Below are positions 45,976 to 55,521 of a stretch of 64,000 bases of DNA, in pieces. Position 1 is the stretch's first letter. The number at the start of each line of letters is the position of its first letter. The notes under the pieces were generated by a model. It was not told where the DNA came from and did not search any database. It was given only the letters and a program-made list of their open reading frames with translations. A program made the translations under genes and the position numbers. Source of the DNA: Acinetobacter sp. C26M (GTDB lineage: Bacteria; Pseudomonadota; Gammaproteobacteria; Pseudomonadales; Moraxellaceae); NCBI RefSeq assembly GCF_023702675.1, contig NZ_CP098478.1, positions 1,860,001 to 1,924,000 on the forward strand, in the 5' to 3' direction.

Positions 45976-48180
45976 ATGGAAATCAAGGTTAATTATCTCG
46001 ACAATCTTCGCCAAGAAGCGAAGTTTGATGACTTTACGGTAATCGCCGATCAGCCGATTCGTTATAAAGGCGATGGTTCTGCACCCGGGCCATTTGATTA
46101 TTTCCTTGCTTCATCTGCGTTATGTGCAGCTTACTTTGTCAAAGTGTATTGTGCTGCGCGTGATATTCCAACGGATAACATTCGTTTATCACAAAACAAT
46201 ATTGTTGATCCTGAAAACCGCTACAAACAGATTTTTAAGATTCAGGTTGAATTACCAGCTGATATTTCTGAAAAAGACCGTCAAGGCATCTTACGTTCAA
46301 TCGATCGTTGTACAGTTAAGAAAGTGATTCAAACAGGTCCAGAATTTATCATTGAAGAGGTTGAAAGTATTGATGCGGATGCACAAGCCTTATTGATGCC
46401 GAGCCTTGCCTCTGAAAGCAGTACCTATATTGCAGGTAAAGACCTGCCATTAGAAGAGACTATTGCCAATATGTCAGGGATTCTGGCAGGTCTAGGCATG
46501 AAGATTGAAATCGCATCTTGGCGCAATATCGTACCGAATGTCTGGTCCTTGCATATCCGAGATGCACAATCACCAATGTGCTTTACCAATGGTAAAGGCT
46601 CAACCAAAGAAAGTGCTTTGGCATCGGCTTTAGGTGAATTCATTGAGCGTTTAAACTGTAACTTCTTCTATAACGATCAGTTCTGGGGTGAGGACATTGC
46701 CAATGCAGAATTTGTGCATTATCCAGATGAAAAATGGTTTAAACCCGGTCCAAAAGGCGAGTTACCAAAAGAAATTTTGGATGAATATTGTCTAGAAATT
46801 TATAACCCAGATGATGAATTACTCGGTACGCATTTATACGATACCAACTCAGGGAATACGGAACGTGGTATTTGTTCATTGCCATTCGTACGCCAATCAG
46901 ATGATGAAATTGTCTATTTCCCATCAAACCTGATTGAGAACTTATATCTCAGTAATGGTATGAGTGCAGGCAATACCTTGGCAGAAGCTCAAGTGCAATG
47001 CTTATCAGAAATTTTTGAACGTGCGGTTAAGCGTGAAATTCTGGAAGGTGAAATTGCATTGCCAGACGTACCGCAAGAGGTATTGGCGAAATACCCAAGT
47101 ATTGTGGCAGGTATCCAAGGCTTGGAAGAACAAGGCTTCCCAGTCCTTGTCAAAGATGCATCATTGGGCGGTCAATTCCCTGTGATGTGTGTGACTTTAA
47201 TGAACCCACGTACAGGCGGTGTATTTGCCTCATTTGGTGCACACCCAAGCTTGGAAGTGGCATTAGAGCGTAGTTTGACTGAATTGTTGCAAGGTCGTAG
47301 TTTTGAAGGTTTAAACGATTTACCGCAACCGACATTCCAAAGCAATGCGGTCACGGAACCAAACAACTTTGTTGAACACTTTATTGATTCAAGTGGCTTG
47401 GTCTCTTGGCGTTTCTTTAGTGCCAAATCGGATTATGACTTTGTCGAGTGGGATTTCACCAATGAAGGTGAAAACTCGAATGCCGAAGAAGCAGCAGAGT
47501 TGTTTGGTATTCTTGAAGAAATGGGTAAAGAAGTCTACATGGCGGTGTATGAGCACTTGGGTGCAACCGCATGTCGTATCTTGGTGCCTGATTATTCTGA
47601 AATTTATTTGGTTGAAGACCTGATTTGGGACAATACCAATCGAGCGATCTTATTCCGTGAAGACATTCTCAATCTACATCGTTTAGATGACGAACAATTG
47701 GAAGCCTTGGTTGAGCGTTTAGAAGAATGCGAACTGGATGATTACACTGAGATCACCACCTTGATTGGGATTGAGTTTGATGACAATACGGTCTGGGGAC
47801 AATTAACCCTGCTTGAATTGAAACTGTTGATCTATCTTGCTTTAGTGCAGTTTGAAGAAGCGAAAGAATTGGTTGAGACTTTCTTGCAATACAATACCAA
47901 CACGGTAGAACGTGGTTTGTTCTATCAATGCATGAATGTGGTGTTAGAAGTCTTACTCGATGATGAAATGGAGCTTGAAGACTACGAAACCAATTTCCGT
48001 CGTATGTTTGGTAATGAGCGTATGGATGCTGTCGTTGGTTCTGTTGAAGGCACAGTCCGTTTCTATGGCCTGACCCCAACTAGTATGAAACTGGAAGGGC
48101 TTGATCGTCATTTACGTTTAATTGACAGCTATAAGAAATTGCATAAAGCACGTGCTAAGGCTGTTGGCTTAAATGGCTAA
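45976..48180 (+). CDS. OsmC-YcaO fusion protein
   Basis: 734 residues. The first about 140 residues are OsmC-like (GDGSAPGPFDYFLASSALCA, DRCTVKKVIQTGP), with the Cys positions of peroxiredoxin-like OsmC proteins; the rest is a YcaO domain (KGSTKESALASALGEFIERL, AGNTLAEAQVQCLSEIFERA, GASFGAHPSLEVALERSLTE), which in E. coli affects beta-methylthiolation of ribosomal protein S12 and elsewhere activates amide backbones with ATP. This fusion is known in Acinetobacter and some other gammaproteobacteria, but its role is not clear. Closed by a strong terminator. No RiPP precursor or dehydrogenase is adjacent. Confidence 0.88.
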   Translation: MEIKVNYLDNLRQEAKFDDFTVIADQPIRYKGDGSAPGPFDYFLASSALCAAYFVKVYCAARDIPTDNIRLSQNNIVDPENRYKQIFKIQVELPADISEKDRQGILRSIDRCTVKKVIQTGPEFIIEEVESIDADAQALLMPSLASESSTYIAGKDLPLEETIANMSGILAGLGMKIEIASWRNIVPNVWSLHIRDAQSPMCFTNGKGSTKESALASALGEFIERLNCNFFYNDQFWGEDIANAEFVHYPDEKWFKPGPKGELPKEILDEYCLEIYNPDDELLGTHLYDTNSGNTERGICSLPFVRQSDDEIVYFPSNLIENLYLSNGMSAGNTLAEAQVQCLSEIFERAVKREILEGEIALPDVPQEVLAKYPSIVAGIQGLEEQGFPVLVKDASLGGQFPVMCVTLMNPRTGGVFASFGAHPSLEVALERSLTELLQGRSFEGLNDLPQPTFQSNAVTEPNNFVEHFIDSSGLVSWRFFSAKSDYDFVEWDFTNEGENSNAEEAAELFGILEEMGKEVYMAVYEHLGATACRILVPDYSEIYLVEDLIWDNTNRAILFREDILNLHRLDDEQLEALVERLEECELDDYTEITTLIGIEFDDNTVWGQLTLLELKLLIYLALVQFEEAKELVETFLQYNTNTVERGLFYQCMNVVLEVLLDDEMELEDYETNFRRMFGNERMDAVVGSVEGTVRFYGLTPTSMKLEGLDRHLRLIDSYKKLHKARAKAVGLNG

Positions 48181-48200
48181 AACACAATAAGTACTGCTTT

Positions 48201-48232
48201 AAAAAGTGCATGTTGATCATGCACTTTTTTAT
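48201..48232 (+). terminator. Rho-independent terminator
   Basis: AAAAGTGCATG, loop TTGAT, CATGCACTTTTTT; 20 bases after the OsmC-YcaO gene. Confidence 0.9.
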
Positions 48233-48287
48233 TTAGAGCCGATAAAACTTTGTTTTTAATCACTCAAAATTTTAATAAATTGATTGC

Positions 48288-48318
48288 TTGACCTTGCAAT
48301 TATTGGAAGGACTACAGT
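48288..48318 (+). promoter_or_regulatory. CueR-type promoter of the DUF305 gene
   Basis: -35 TTGACC and -10 TACAGT are separated by 19 bases containing the imperfect dyad ACCTTGC ... GGAAGG. The long spacer and ACCTT/AAGG halves are the mark of MerR-type copper promoters. CueR is encoded 1.3 kb away. Confidence 0.75.
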
Positions 48319-48457
48319 GTCTTTCATAAAGGTAACTGTGCCACAGGAGATAGAAACTCTGATCTATTGATGGTGTCACTTCCTTTATTTTCATCAATAT
48401 AGCATGTCAATCACATCTGAAATGAATGTGATGCTGCTGAATAGAAAGGAAACAATA

Positions 48458-48769
48458 ATGAGTGAACAACAATCGGCAATAACACCTAACCCAAATGATT
48501 CAAGTGATATTTATAGCCTCTCTACGCGTGCTTATATGGAACTAACGAGCCGTATGCATGTTGATATGCAAATCAATTACTCAGGCAATGCGGATATCGA
48601 CTTTATGCGTGGAATGATTCCACATCATCAAGTGATCGTAGATATGGCCAAGGTTGCCTTGAAATATTGTTATGATTCAGAAGTTCGGATGTTGGCAAAA
48701 AATATTATTTTGGCTCAGGATATTGAAATTAAAGTGATCAATGCTTGGTTACAACGGCATCTATTATAA
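48458..48769 (+). CDS. DUF305-type protein (copper-linked)
   Basis: 103 residues. [20 protein letters not shown] is the DUF305 signature; Met and His residues in such motifs bind copper in the CopM-type proteins. ATG 48458 with AAAGGA 7 bases upstream is chosen over the longer frame from 48404. Unlike most DUF305 proteins it shows no signal peptide from this start, so it may act in the cytosol. Its CueR-type promoter supports a copper role. Confidence 0.8.
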   Translation: MSEQQSAITPNPNDSSDIYSLSTRAYMELTSRMHVDMQINYSGNADIDFMRGMIPHHQVIVDMAKVALKYCYDSEVRMLAKNIILAQDIEIKVINAWLQRHLL

Positions 48770-48805
48770 AGCCTTCTATCTTGTTCTGGATTTGATAGTT
48801 CCATT

Positions 48806-48838
48806 CATAAAAGGCTGAATCAAAACAGCCTTTTATGG
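48806..48838 (+). terminator. Hairpin terminator after DUF305 gene
   Basis: CATAAAAGGCTG and CAGCCTTTTATGG form a strong stem with an 8-base loop; the T-run lies in the stem end. It may be leaky toward the ferredoxin gene. Confidence 0.65.
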
Positions 48839-48876
48839 ATTACAGCTTTTCGTAATTAGATAGAAAGGTAGCGATT

Positions 48877-49218
48877 ATGCCGAAGATAACCGTGCTTCCA
48901 CATGAAAAAATCTGTCCAGAGGGCAGCATTCTAGACATTAAAACGGGTGCAAACCTGTGTAGAGTTTTACTCGATCATGGGATTGAAATTGAACATGCCT
49001 GTGACATTTCAGGAGCCTGTACCACCTGTCATGTGATTATTCGAAAAGGCTTTGAAAGTTTGCAGGAAATGGATGATGTTGAAACAGACTTGCTTGATCG
49101 TGCTTGGGGTTTGTGCCCAGAATCACGATTGTCTTGTCAGGTGAATATTCAGGATCAGCCTTTGGAAATAGAAATCCCTAAATACACGATCAATTATGTT
49201 TCCGAAAAGAAGGAATGA
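48877..49218 (+). CDS. ISC-type [2Fe-2S] ferredoxin
   Basis: 113-residue ferredoxin of the adrenodoxin/Fdx type. The cluster ligands are in HACDISGACTTCHVII (Cys-x5-Cys-x2-Cys) and LCPESRLSCQV with the fourth Cys. MPKITVLPHEKICPEGS and MDDVETDLLDRAWG are typical. Fdx normally sits in the isc operon; here it lies between two copper-regulated genes, suggesting an extra copy that helps restore iron-sulfur clusters damaged by copper. No CueR-type promoter directly before it was seen; it may be read from upstream. Confidence 0.88.
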   Translation: MPKITVLPHEKICPEGSILDIKTGANLCRVLLDHGIEIEHACDISGACTTCHVIIRKGFESLQEMDDVETDLLDRAWGLCPESRLSCQVNIQDQPLEIEIPKYTINYVSEKKE

Positions 49219-49255
49219 TCACATAAAATATTGTTGATTTTAATGTGTAAAGGGC

Positions 49256-49286
49256 TTGACCTTACAATTATGGGAACCTTTATAGT
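49256..49286 (+). promoter_or_regulatory. CueR-type promoter of copZ
   Basis: -35 TTGACC and -10 TATAGT with a 19-base spacer that includes ACCTT ... GGGAACCTT. Placed 37 bases before copZ. Same architecture as the promoters of the DUF305 and copA genes. Confidence 0.78.
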
Positions 49287-49323
49287 GTGTTTATCTTCTT
49301 AAATAACTGAATGGAGTTTTACG

Positions 49324-49512
49324 ATGGAATTTCATGTCGAAAATATGACCTGTGGTGGTTGTGCACGTGGTGTAACTCGTGCAATTCAAGCGGTAGATGC
49401 CGATGCAAAAGTGATTACTGATCCGCCTAACCGCAGTGTTAAAGTTGAAACCACAGCCTCACAGCAACAAGTGGTCAAGGCTTTATCAGAAGCAGGTTTT
49501 CCACCTCGTTAA
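49324..49512 (+). CDS. copZ: Copper chaperone CopZ (heavy-metal-associated domain)
   Basis: 62-residue cytosolic ferredoxin-like metal chaperone. MTCGGCARGVTRAIQ is the HMA metal-binding loop (Cys-x2-Cys), and the chain ends in the usual ALSEAGFPPR. Its own CueR-type promoter and a terminator flank it. It would pass Cu(I) to CopA encoded nearby on the other strand and to CueR. Confidence 0.93.
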   Translation: MEFHVENMTCGGCARGVTRAIQAVDADAKVITDPPNRSVKVETTASQQQVVKALSEAGFPPR

Positions 49513-49526
49513 TCTGTTTATGAATA

Positions 49527-49553
49527 AAAAGCGGCTTAAATAGCCGCTTTTTT
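49527..49553 (+). terminator. Rho-independent terminator of copZ
   Basis: AAAAGCGGCT, loop TAAAT, AGCCGCTTTTTT; 14 bases after copZ. Confidence 0.92.
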
Positions 49554-49574
49554 GTATCAATAGAATGGATAAAA

Positions 49575-49606
49575 AATAAAAGGCGATCATAAGATCGCCT
49601 TTTATT
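49575..49606 (-). terminator. Terminator of the copA-cueR operon
   Basis: Perfect 14-bp stem AATAAAAGGCGATC / GATCGCCTTTTATT around ATAA, just past the cueR stop on the minus strand. The second of two back-to-back terminators between the convergent copZ and cueR. Confidence 0.88.
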
Positions 49607-49611
49607 CTGTT

Positions 49612-50070
49612 TTACTTGCGCCCAGTAAGTGGGGAAAGCGAGAGCAAATCATTATGATGATGGATGTCCTTCATTTCATGACTTGGTTCTTTTAAGCCTT
49701 CGAGAATCGGACAGTCGGGACGATTGTCACCCGCACAGCAATCAACTAAGTTCTGAAGTGTTTGCGCCATTTGCTGTAAGTCTTGGATACGTTGTTCTAA
49801 CTTATGAATATGTGCCTGAGCCAGTTGTTTTACATCGGCACTTTGCCGATTTCGATTATTCCATAAATCCAGTAAATCGGTGATCTCCGTAACCGAAAAA
49901 CCCAGCTCACGACTGCGTTTGATAAATTTCAAGCGCTCTACGTCATTCTCTGAATAAGAACGGTAGCCTGCATTGCTGCGTCCTGCCGCAGGAATCAAAC
50001 CAATCTGCTCGTAGTAACGAATCATCTTGGCAGTTACACCTGAAGCTTGAGAAACTTTACCTATATTCAT
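49612..50070 (-). CDS. cueR: Copper-responsive regulator CueR (MerR family)
   Basis: 152 residues. MNIGKVSQASGVTAKMIRYY is the MerR winged helix; a long dimer helix follows, then the metal loop CAGDNRPDC (Cys-x7-Cys), the CueR signature for Cu(I), Ag(I) and Au(I). The preferred ATG 50070 has GGAGG 8 bases upstream; the open start at 50082 overlaps the copA stop. It forms an operon with copA and should activate the three 19-bp-spacer promoters in this locus. Confidence 0.92.
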   Translation of the reverse strand: MNIGKVSQASGVTAKMIRYYEQIGLIPAAGRSNAGYRSYSENDVERLKFIKRSRELGFSVTEITDLLDLWNNRNRQSADVKQLAQAHIHKLEQRIQDLQQMAQTLQNLVDCCAGDNRPDCPILEGLKEPSHEMKDIHHHNDLLSLSPLTGRK

Positions 50071-50081
50071 AAGATCCTCCA

Positions 50082-52568
50082 TTAGCCTTTATGCACAGAC
50101 GGCGGTTGGAAACGACGTAAACGTAGGGCATTACCAAGTACAAATACACTTGAAAGTGCCATTGCACCAGCGGCAAAAATTGGCGACATCAAGATGCCAT
50201 AGGCAGGGTATAACACACCCGCAGCCACTGGAATCAATAGGGTGTTGTAGGCAAAGGCCCAGAACAAGTTTTGGTGAATATTGCCAATCGTTGCTTTAGA
50301 CAACGCAATTGCATTGGCAACACCTTGTAGGTTCCCAGACATCAACACCACATCCGCAGATTCAATCGCAACGTCTGTACCTGTGCCAATTGCAAGGCCG
50401 ACATCTGCTTGTGCCAATGCTGGTGCATCATTGATCCCATCGCCTACAAAGGCAATATTGCCATATTTTGCTTTTAGTTCTTGCACTGCATTAACTTTAC
50501 CTTCTGGTAGTACTTCGGCAATGACTTCATCAATTCCAAGTTGTTTGGCAATGGCATGTGCGGTACGGGCATTGTCACCTGTAATCATCGCTACTTTTAA
50601 ACCCAACTGATGTAAGGCTTGAATGGCAGCAGGAGTTGTCTCTTTAATTGGATCGGCAACCGCAATAATCCCTGCCAAAGCGCCATCAATTGCCACATAG
50701 AGTGGAGATTTTCCTTCATCACCCAAACGCTGTGCTGTATGGGAAAATGGGGTGATATCCAGACCAAGTTGAATCATATAGCGGTCTGCACCGATATAGA
50801 TGTTCTGGCTTTCATTCACGGTGGCATTAACACCCATCCCTGTGACTGAATCAAATCGATCGACCTTGGGTAGAACTAAGCCTTCTTTTTTAGCCGCATC
50901 GACAATCGCTTTGGCAATGGGATGCTCAGAAAGTGATTCCACTGCGGCAACGAGGCTGAGTACATCATTAGGTTCAAAGTTTGATGTCACCTCAAAATCA
51001 GTCAGTACAGGGTGACCTTCGGTTAAGGTTCCTGTTTTATCGACTGCGACCACTTGAGCATCTTTTAACAGTTGTAGTGCTTCACCTTTGCGGAACAGGA
51101 CACCAAGTTCTGCACCACGCCCAGTACCAACCATAATCGAGGTGGGAGTTGCTAGGCCCATGGCACATGGACAGGCAATAATCAGTACGGCTACTGCATT
51201 GACCAGTGCAAAAGTTAAAGCAGGTGATGGGCCGAAAAATAGCCATACAAGGAAGGTGAGCAAAGCGGCAATCATGACCGCAGGTACAAACCATAAGGTC
51301 ACTTTGTCGACCACAGCCTGAATCGGCATTTTTGAGCCTTGCGCTTGCTCGACCAGACGGATAATCTGCGCAAGCATGGTGTCACCACCAACAGCGACGG
51401 CTTTAAAACTTAAAGTCCCATTCTGATTAATGGTTCCACCCACCACTTGGCTGCCAATATTTTTCTCAATAGGAATCGGTTCACCTGTGATCATCGATTC
51501 ATCAACAAAGCTTTGACCTTCAATGACTTCACCATCGACAGGAATTCTTTCGCCTGGTTTTACAATGACAAAATCACCTGCAAGCACTTGCTCGATTGGA
51601 ATATCGATTATCTGATTATCTCTAGAAACATGCGCAACTTTTGCCTGTAAGCTGACTAAGCGTTGAATGGCTTCAGAGGTACGTCCTTTGGCTTTGGCCT
51701 CAAGAAAACGACCGAGTAGGATCAAGGCCACAATCACAGCTGCTGCTTCGTAATATACATTCACTGTTCCAGCAGGCAGTAGCTTTGGTGCAAAGGTTGC
51801 AACCAATGAAAATAGGTAAGCCGCTAATGTACCGACTGCAACCAGAGAGTTCATATCGGGTGCTAAACGGACTAAAGCAGGTAGACCTTTGAGATAAAAG
51901 CGACGACTCGGAATAATCAGCACTAGAGTGGTCAAAACGAATTGTAAATACCAACTATTTTGCATGCCAATGCTTTGCTCAATCAGATGATGAACACCCG
52001 GAATCAAGTGTGAGCCCATTTCCAAGATAAACACGGGTAAGGCTAGAATAGTGGCAATAATCAGGTCACGTTTGAGTTCAGCTCGTTCATGATCTTTTTT
52101 CTCAAGTTGTTCACTTTGGTCTGGAATGGATGCCTGAATTTCTTTGGCATCGTAACCCGCTTTATCAATTGCAGCGATTAAGCTTTCAATGTTGGCTGTA
52201 CCAGTTACCGTGGCACGTTCAGTAGCTAAATTGACGTTGGCAGTGTTTACGCCATTAACCGCATTCAATGCTTTTTCGACACGACTGACACATGAAGCGC
52301 AGGTCATGCCTTCAATCGACAATTCAACTTTGTTTGCAGGGACATCATAGCCTGTTTGTTCTATGGCTTGAATCAGCACTTGTCGGTCTACGGGCTTTGC
52401 AAGTGTGATATCTGCACGCTCTGTGGCTAGATTCACTGATGCAGATTGAACGCCGTCAATTTTTTTGAGTGCTGCTTCAACGCGTCCAACACAACTGGCG
52501 CAAGTCATGCCTTCGACTTGAAGGCTGACATTCATATTATTAGGCGATATTTTTGTTTGCGTTTCCAT
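50082..52568 (-). CDS. copA: Cu(I)-exporting P1B-type ATPase CopA
   Basis: 828-residue inner-membrane copper pump. Two N-terminal HMA domains each with MTCASC, then eight membrane helices, the ion-binding [11 protein letters not shown], the phosphorylation motif [11 protein letters not shown], the P1[10 protein letters not shown] (HP) loop and [14 protein letters not shown]. Exports Cu(I) to the periplasm. A CueR-type promoter lies 35 bases upstream on the minus strand, and cueR follows in the same operon. Confidence 0.96.
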   Translation of the reverse strand: METQTKISPNNMNVSLQVEGMTCASCVGRVEAALKKIDGVQSASVNLATERADITLAKPVDRQVLIQAIEQTGYDVPANKVELSIEGMTCASCVSRVEKALNAVNGVNTANVNLATERATVTGTANIESLIAAIDKAGYDAKEIQASIPDQSEQLEKKDHERAELKRDLIIATILALPVFILEMGSHLIPGVHHLIEQSIGMQNSWYLQFVLTTLVLIIPSRRFYLKGLPALVRLAPDMNSLVAVGTLAAYLFSLVATFAPKLLPAGTVNVYYEAAAVIVALILLGRFLEAKAKGRTSEAIQRLVSLQAKVAHVSRDNQIIDIPIEQVLAGDFVIVKPGERIPVDGEVIEGQSFVDESMITGEPIPIEKNIGSQVVGGTINQNGTLSFKAVAVGGDTMLAQIIRLVEQAQGSKMPIQAVVDKVTLWFVPAVMIAALLTFLVWLFFGPSPALTFALVNAVAVLIIACPCAMGLATPTSIMVGTGRGAELGVLFRKGEALQLLKDAQVVAVDKTGTLTEGHPVLTDFEVTSNFEPNDVLSLVAAVESLSEHPIAKAIVDAAKKEGLVLPKVDRFDSVTGMGVNATVNESQNIYIGADRYMIQLGLDITPFSHTAQRLGDEGKSPLYVAIDGALAGIIAVADPIKETTPAAIQALHQLGLKVAMITGDNARTAHAIAKQLGIDEVIAEVLPEGKVNAVQELKAKYGNIAFVGDGINDAPALAQADVGLAIGTGTDVAIESADVVLMSGNLQGVANAIALSKATIGNIHQNLFWAFAYNTLLIPVAAGVLYPAYGILMSPIFAAGAMALSSVFVLGNALRLRRFQPPSVHKG

Positions 52569-52602
52569 AAGTTATACCTATAGAGATAATCCGATTGCTT
52601 TC

Positions 52603-52633
52603 AGCATAGACCTTAACATTATGGGAAGGTCAA
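52603..52633 (-). promoter_or_regulatory. CueR-type promoter of copA-cueR
   Basis: Read on the minus strand: -35 TTGACC, 19-base spacer with ACCTTCCC ... AAGGT, -10 TATGCT. This is the best-conserved of the three copper promoters in the window and closely matches classic CueR sites. Confidence 0.82.
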
Positions 52634-52745
52634 GCGGATTTATCAAATTTTAGGATTTTATGCAAACGGAGTGGGAGCACGCTCATGGATTGTCCTTTAT
52701 CTCATTTAAGGACAATCCAAATGCGGAATGATTTAATGAGGGAAT

Positions 52746-54278
52746 TTAAACAGCTATTTTTTTGGCTTGATCGTCTATCTGAGATTGTGTATGTGCTGAT
52801 TTTTGTACTTGAGTATAACTTTCCAAATCAAAATGGCGGGTACGCTGACGATATTCCAATGTGAAGCCTGGCCAATTATTGGTATTTTTTCCCGTCGCGG
52901 TTTGGTACCAGCTAGTACAGCCTTGAGACCACATGGTTGACTTCATACGCTCCTGAATTTCTTGATTAAACTGTACTTGGATTTCAGCTTTCAGATCAGT
53001 GAAGGATAAATTGTTTTGGATATGGGTGTGAATTGCATCCAGAATATAGTTCACCTGACTTTCAATCATATAAACGATTGAGTTATGCCCAAGATTGGTA
53101 TTTGGGCCATAGAGCATAAAGAAATTAGGGAAACCGCTTACGGTCAAGCCTAAATATGCTTCTGCGCCATCGACCCATTGTTGCTTGAGTGTCTTGCCAT
53201 TGAGTCCAGTAATTTGCATGGGTGCCATAAACTCAGTTGCCGCAAAACCTGTTCCATAGATAATGGTATCCACTTCGCGGTGTTTGCCATCTTTATCGAC
53301 AATACCAGTTTCAGTAACTTCCTGAATTGCGGCATTGATCACCTCGACATTTGGACGAACCAAACTTCGGTACCAATGATTGGAAATCAAAATGCGTTTG
53401 CAGCCAATCGGGTAGTCGGGCATCAGACGATGACGGAAATGTGGGTCTTTGATTTCCTCACGAATATGGCGCTGAAAAATATATTCAGCCAAAGGAATTT
53501 CATTCAGCGTGGCGGTAAAGCTCTTCAGGCGAATTTCGTTATAACTATATTGAAATACGCGATCAAGACTTTGCAATATCGGTAGCTTTTGGAAAACTTT
53601 TCGCTCTAATTTTGAATAAATACGGTCTGGTTTAGGAATAACATAAGGTGCGGAACGTTGATAGATATCTAAATGCGCAACTTGCTTAGCGATCTCAGGA
53701 ACAAATTGAATCGCACTGGCACCAGTACCAATCACAGCTACACGTTTATTATTTAAGTCGTAGTCATGCTCCCAACGTGCTGAATGAAAAGCTTTTCCTT
53801 TGAAACGATCCAAACCTTTAATTTTCGGGTACGCGGGGCGGTTGAGTTGACCCACCGCAGCAATCAGAAATTCTGCCTCAAATTTTTCCCCAGTTAAACT
53901 CTGAATCTGCCAAACACCCAGCGTTGCATCAAAATCAGCATTGGCAATCTCAGTATTAAACTGGATATGTGGGTAAAGTTGATATTTTTCCGTGCAATGT
54001 TTTAAGTACTGATGAATTTCCTGCGATGAACCATAGCGGTTTTTCCAGCCAAGGTCTTGCTCAAAAGAAAATGAATATAAGTGAGACGGAACATCACAAG
54101 CCGCACCTGGATAGGTATTGTCACGCCAGACCCCACCGACATCATTGGCTTTTTCAAATAGGGTAAACTGTTCAAATCCAGCAAGTTTGAGCTGAATGGC
54201 TAGCCCCAATCCACCAAATCCAGTTCCAATAATGGCGATACGAATATTTTTATTTGAAGATAATTGTTGTTTGAACAT
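52746..54278 (-). CDS. Flavin monooxygenase, Baeyer-Villiger type
   Basis: 510 residues. IAIIGTGFGGLGLAIQLK is the FAD Rossmann loop; FKGKAFHSARWEHD is the Baeyer-Villiger fingerprint FxGxxxHxxxW; VAVIGTGASAIQFVPEIA is the NADPH Rossmann loop. Such enzymes insert oxygen next to ketones or oxidise heteroatoms. An AraC regulator is encoded divergently. The substrate is unknown; no dehydrogenase or esterase partner is adjacent. Confidence 0.88.
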   Translation of the reverse strand: MFKQQLSSNKNIRIAIIGTGFGGLGLAIQLKLAGFEQFTLFEKANDVGGVWRDNTYPGAACDVPSHLYSFSFEQDLGWKNRYGSSQEIHQYLKHCTEKYQLYPHIQFNTEIANADFDATLGVWQIQSLTGEKFEAEFLIAAVGQLNRPAYPKIKGLDRFKGKAFHSARWEHDYDLNNKRVAVIGTGASAIQFVPEIAKQVAHLDIYQRSAPYVIPKPDRIYSKLERKVFQKLPILQSLDRVFQYSYNEIRLKSFTATLNEIPLAEYIFQRHIREEIKDPHFRHRLMPDYPIGCKRILISNHWYRSLVRPNVEVINAAIQEVTETGIVDKDGKHREVDTIIYGTGFAATEFMAPMQITGLNGKTLKQQWVDGAEAYLGLTVSGFPNFFMLYGPNTNLGHNSIVYMIESQVNYILDAIHTHIQNNLSFTDLKAEIQVQFNQEIQERMKSTMWSQGCTSWYQTATGKNTNNWPGFTLEYRQRTRHFDLESYTQVQKSAHTQSQIDDQAKKIAV

Positions 54279-54393
54279 AACGGGCTCAAGTGAAAAGTAA
54301 CATGTATTGTATGCAGAATAATCGTTTCATACATTGATTTAGAGGATGGATCAGGACAAAATATTGTGATTAGAGGACATTGAGAAAATAGGT

Positions 54394-55419
54394 TTGAACT
54401 ACTTATGGTCATATCAACGTAGTATTCATAGTGTTCGTCTCATGGCAGATTATGCGGCTGAACTGGGTGTGAGTCATACAGAGATCCTCAAGGGGATCGG
54501 TCTGGAGCAACAACAGTTGCTTGATCCAAATATGTTGGTAACTGGGCAACAGGAATTACAGCTCATCGCTAACCTAGTCGAGACATTTAGCCACAGACCT
54601 TTGCTTGGCTTGGAGGTTGGTCAGCGTTATCACTTTACCACCTTTGGTTCTCTAGGCTTAGGTTTGATTAGTAGTGCGAATATTCGTGAAGCCTTGAACT
54701 TTGCTTTGGCCTATTTTCCTTTATCTTTTGCCTTTAGTCAGTTTGTGGTATCAGAAGCACCCGAGACCAATAATATTCGAATTGATATAGAGGTAGATGA
54801 GGGAATTCCTCAAACATTACGGCAATTCATTATTGAGCGAGATATTGCTGCACTGATAACAGTCCAACACGACTTAATACGGGAGAATCTCTGCCAACAA
54901 GTAGCATTTGACTTTCAGCCTAGTGGAGAACGACAGCCTTATCATGAATTATTCGGGGTAGCGCCTGAATTTGGTGGATCGAAAAGCTTTATTATCTTAA
55001 ATGCAGAAAAAATAGATCAAAAGCTGAGTATGGCAAATGAACTGGTGCTACATTCAGCTGAGCAACAATGCCGAGAAATACTGAATAAGCGGCAATCTCA
55101 AAAAAAATATACCGATCACGTTCAGCATATCCTTATGAATAGCAAAGGGGAAATTCCAGCGATGGAAGAGGTGGCAGATCGTTTATATCTAAACTCCCGT
55201 ACTTTACGCCGTTATTTGGCACAAGAACAAACCACATTTATTAAAATCAGAGAGGAAGCCCGAAAAATGATGGCAAATTCCTATTTGTCTTCAACACAAA
55301 CTTCAATTGAGCAAATTTCTGAATGGTTAGGCTATGCCGAACCCGCCAGTTTTATTCATGCTTATAAACGCTGGTATGGCAAAACGCCACATGCAAGCCG
55401 ATTAAAAAATAAAGTGTAG
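54394..55419 (+). CDS. AraC-family regulator (OruR-like)
   Basis: 341 residues. The N-terminal ligand domain (MADYAAELGVSHTEILKGIG, FGSLGLGLISSANIREAL) and C-terminal DNA-binding unit (MEEVADRLYLNSRTLRRYLA, EQISEWLGYAEPASFIHAYK) fit the arabinose-binding-domain AraC group that controls alkane, ketone or amino-acid catabolism. It likely activates the divergent monooxygenase gene. The start is a TTG; ATG 54442 would drop 16 residues that the family normally has. Confidence 0.85.
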   Translation: MNYLWSYQRSIHSVRLMADYAAELGVSHTEILKGIGLEQQQLLDPNMLVTGQQELQLIANLVETFSHRPLLGLEVGQRYHFTTFGSLGLGLISSANIREALNFALAYFPLSFAFSQFVVSEAPETNNIRIDIEVDEGIPQTLRQFIIERDIAALITVQHDLIRENLCQQVAFDFQPSGERQPYHELFGVAPEFGGSKSFIILNAEKIDQKLSMANELVLHSAEQQCREILNKRQSQKKYTDHVQHILMNSKGEIPAMEEVADRLYLNSRTLRRYLAQEQTTFIKIREEARKMMANSYLSSTQTSIEQISEWLGYAEPASFIHAYKRWYGKTPHASRLKNKV

Positions 55420-55521
55420 AAAATAAAGATTCAGTGGCATATAAAAGATAGACGAAAGGGAATAGCTGTTCATCTTGATTCCAGAGTGGGCAGATGTCAG
55501 GAAGATAGAAAGGTAGCAGGT

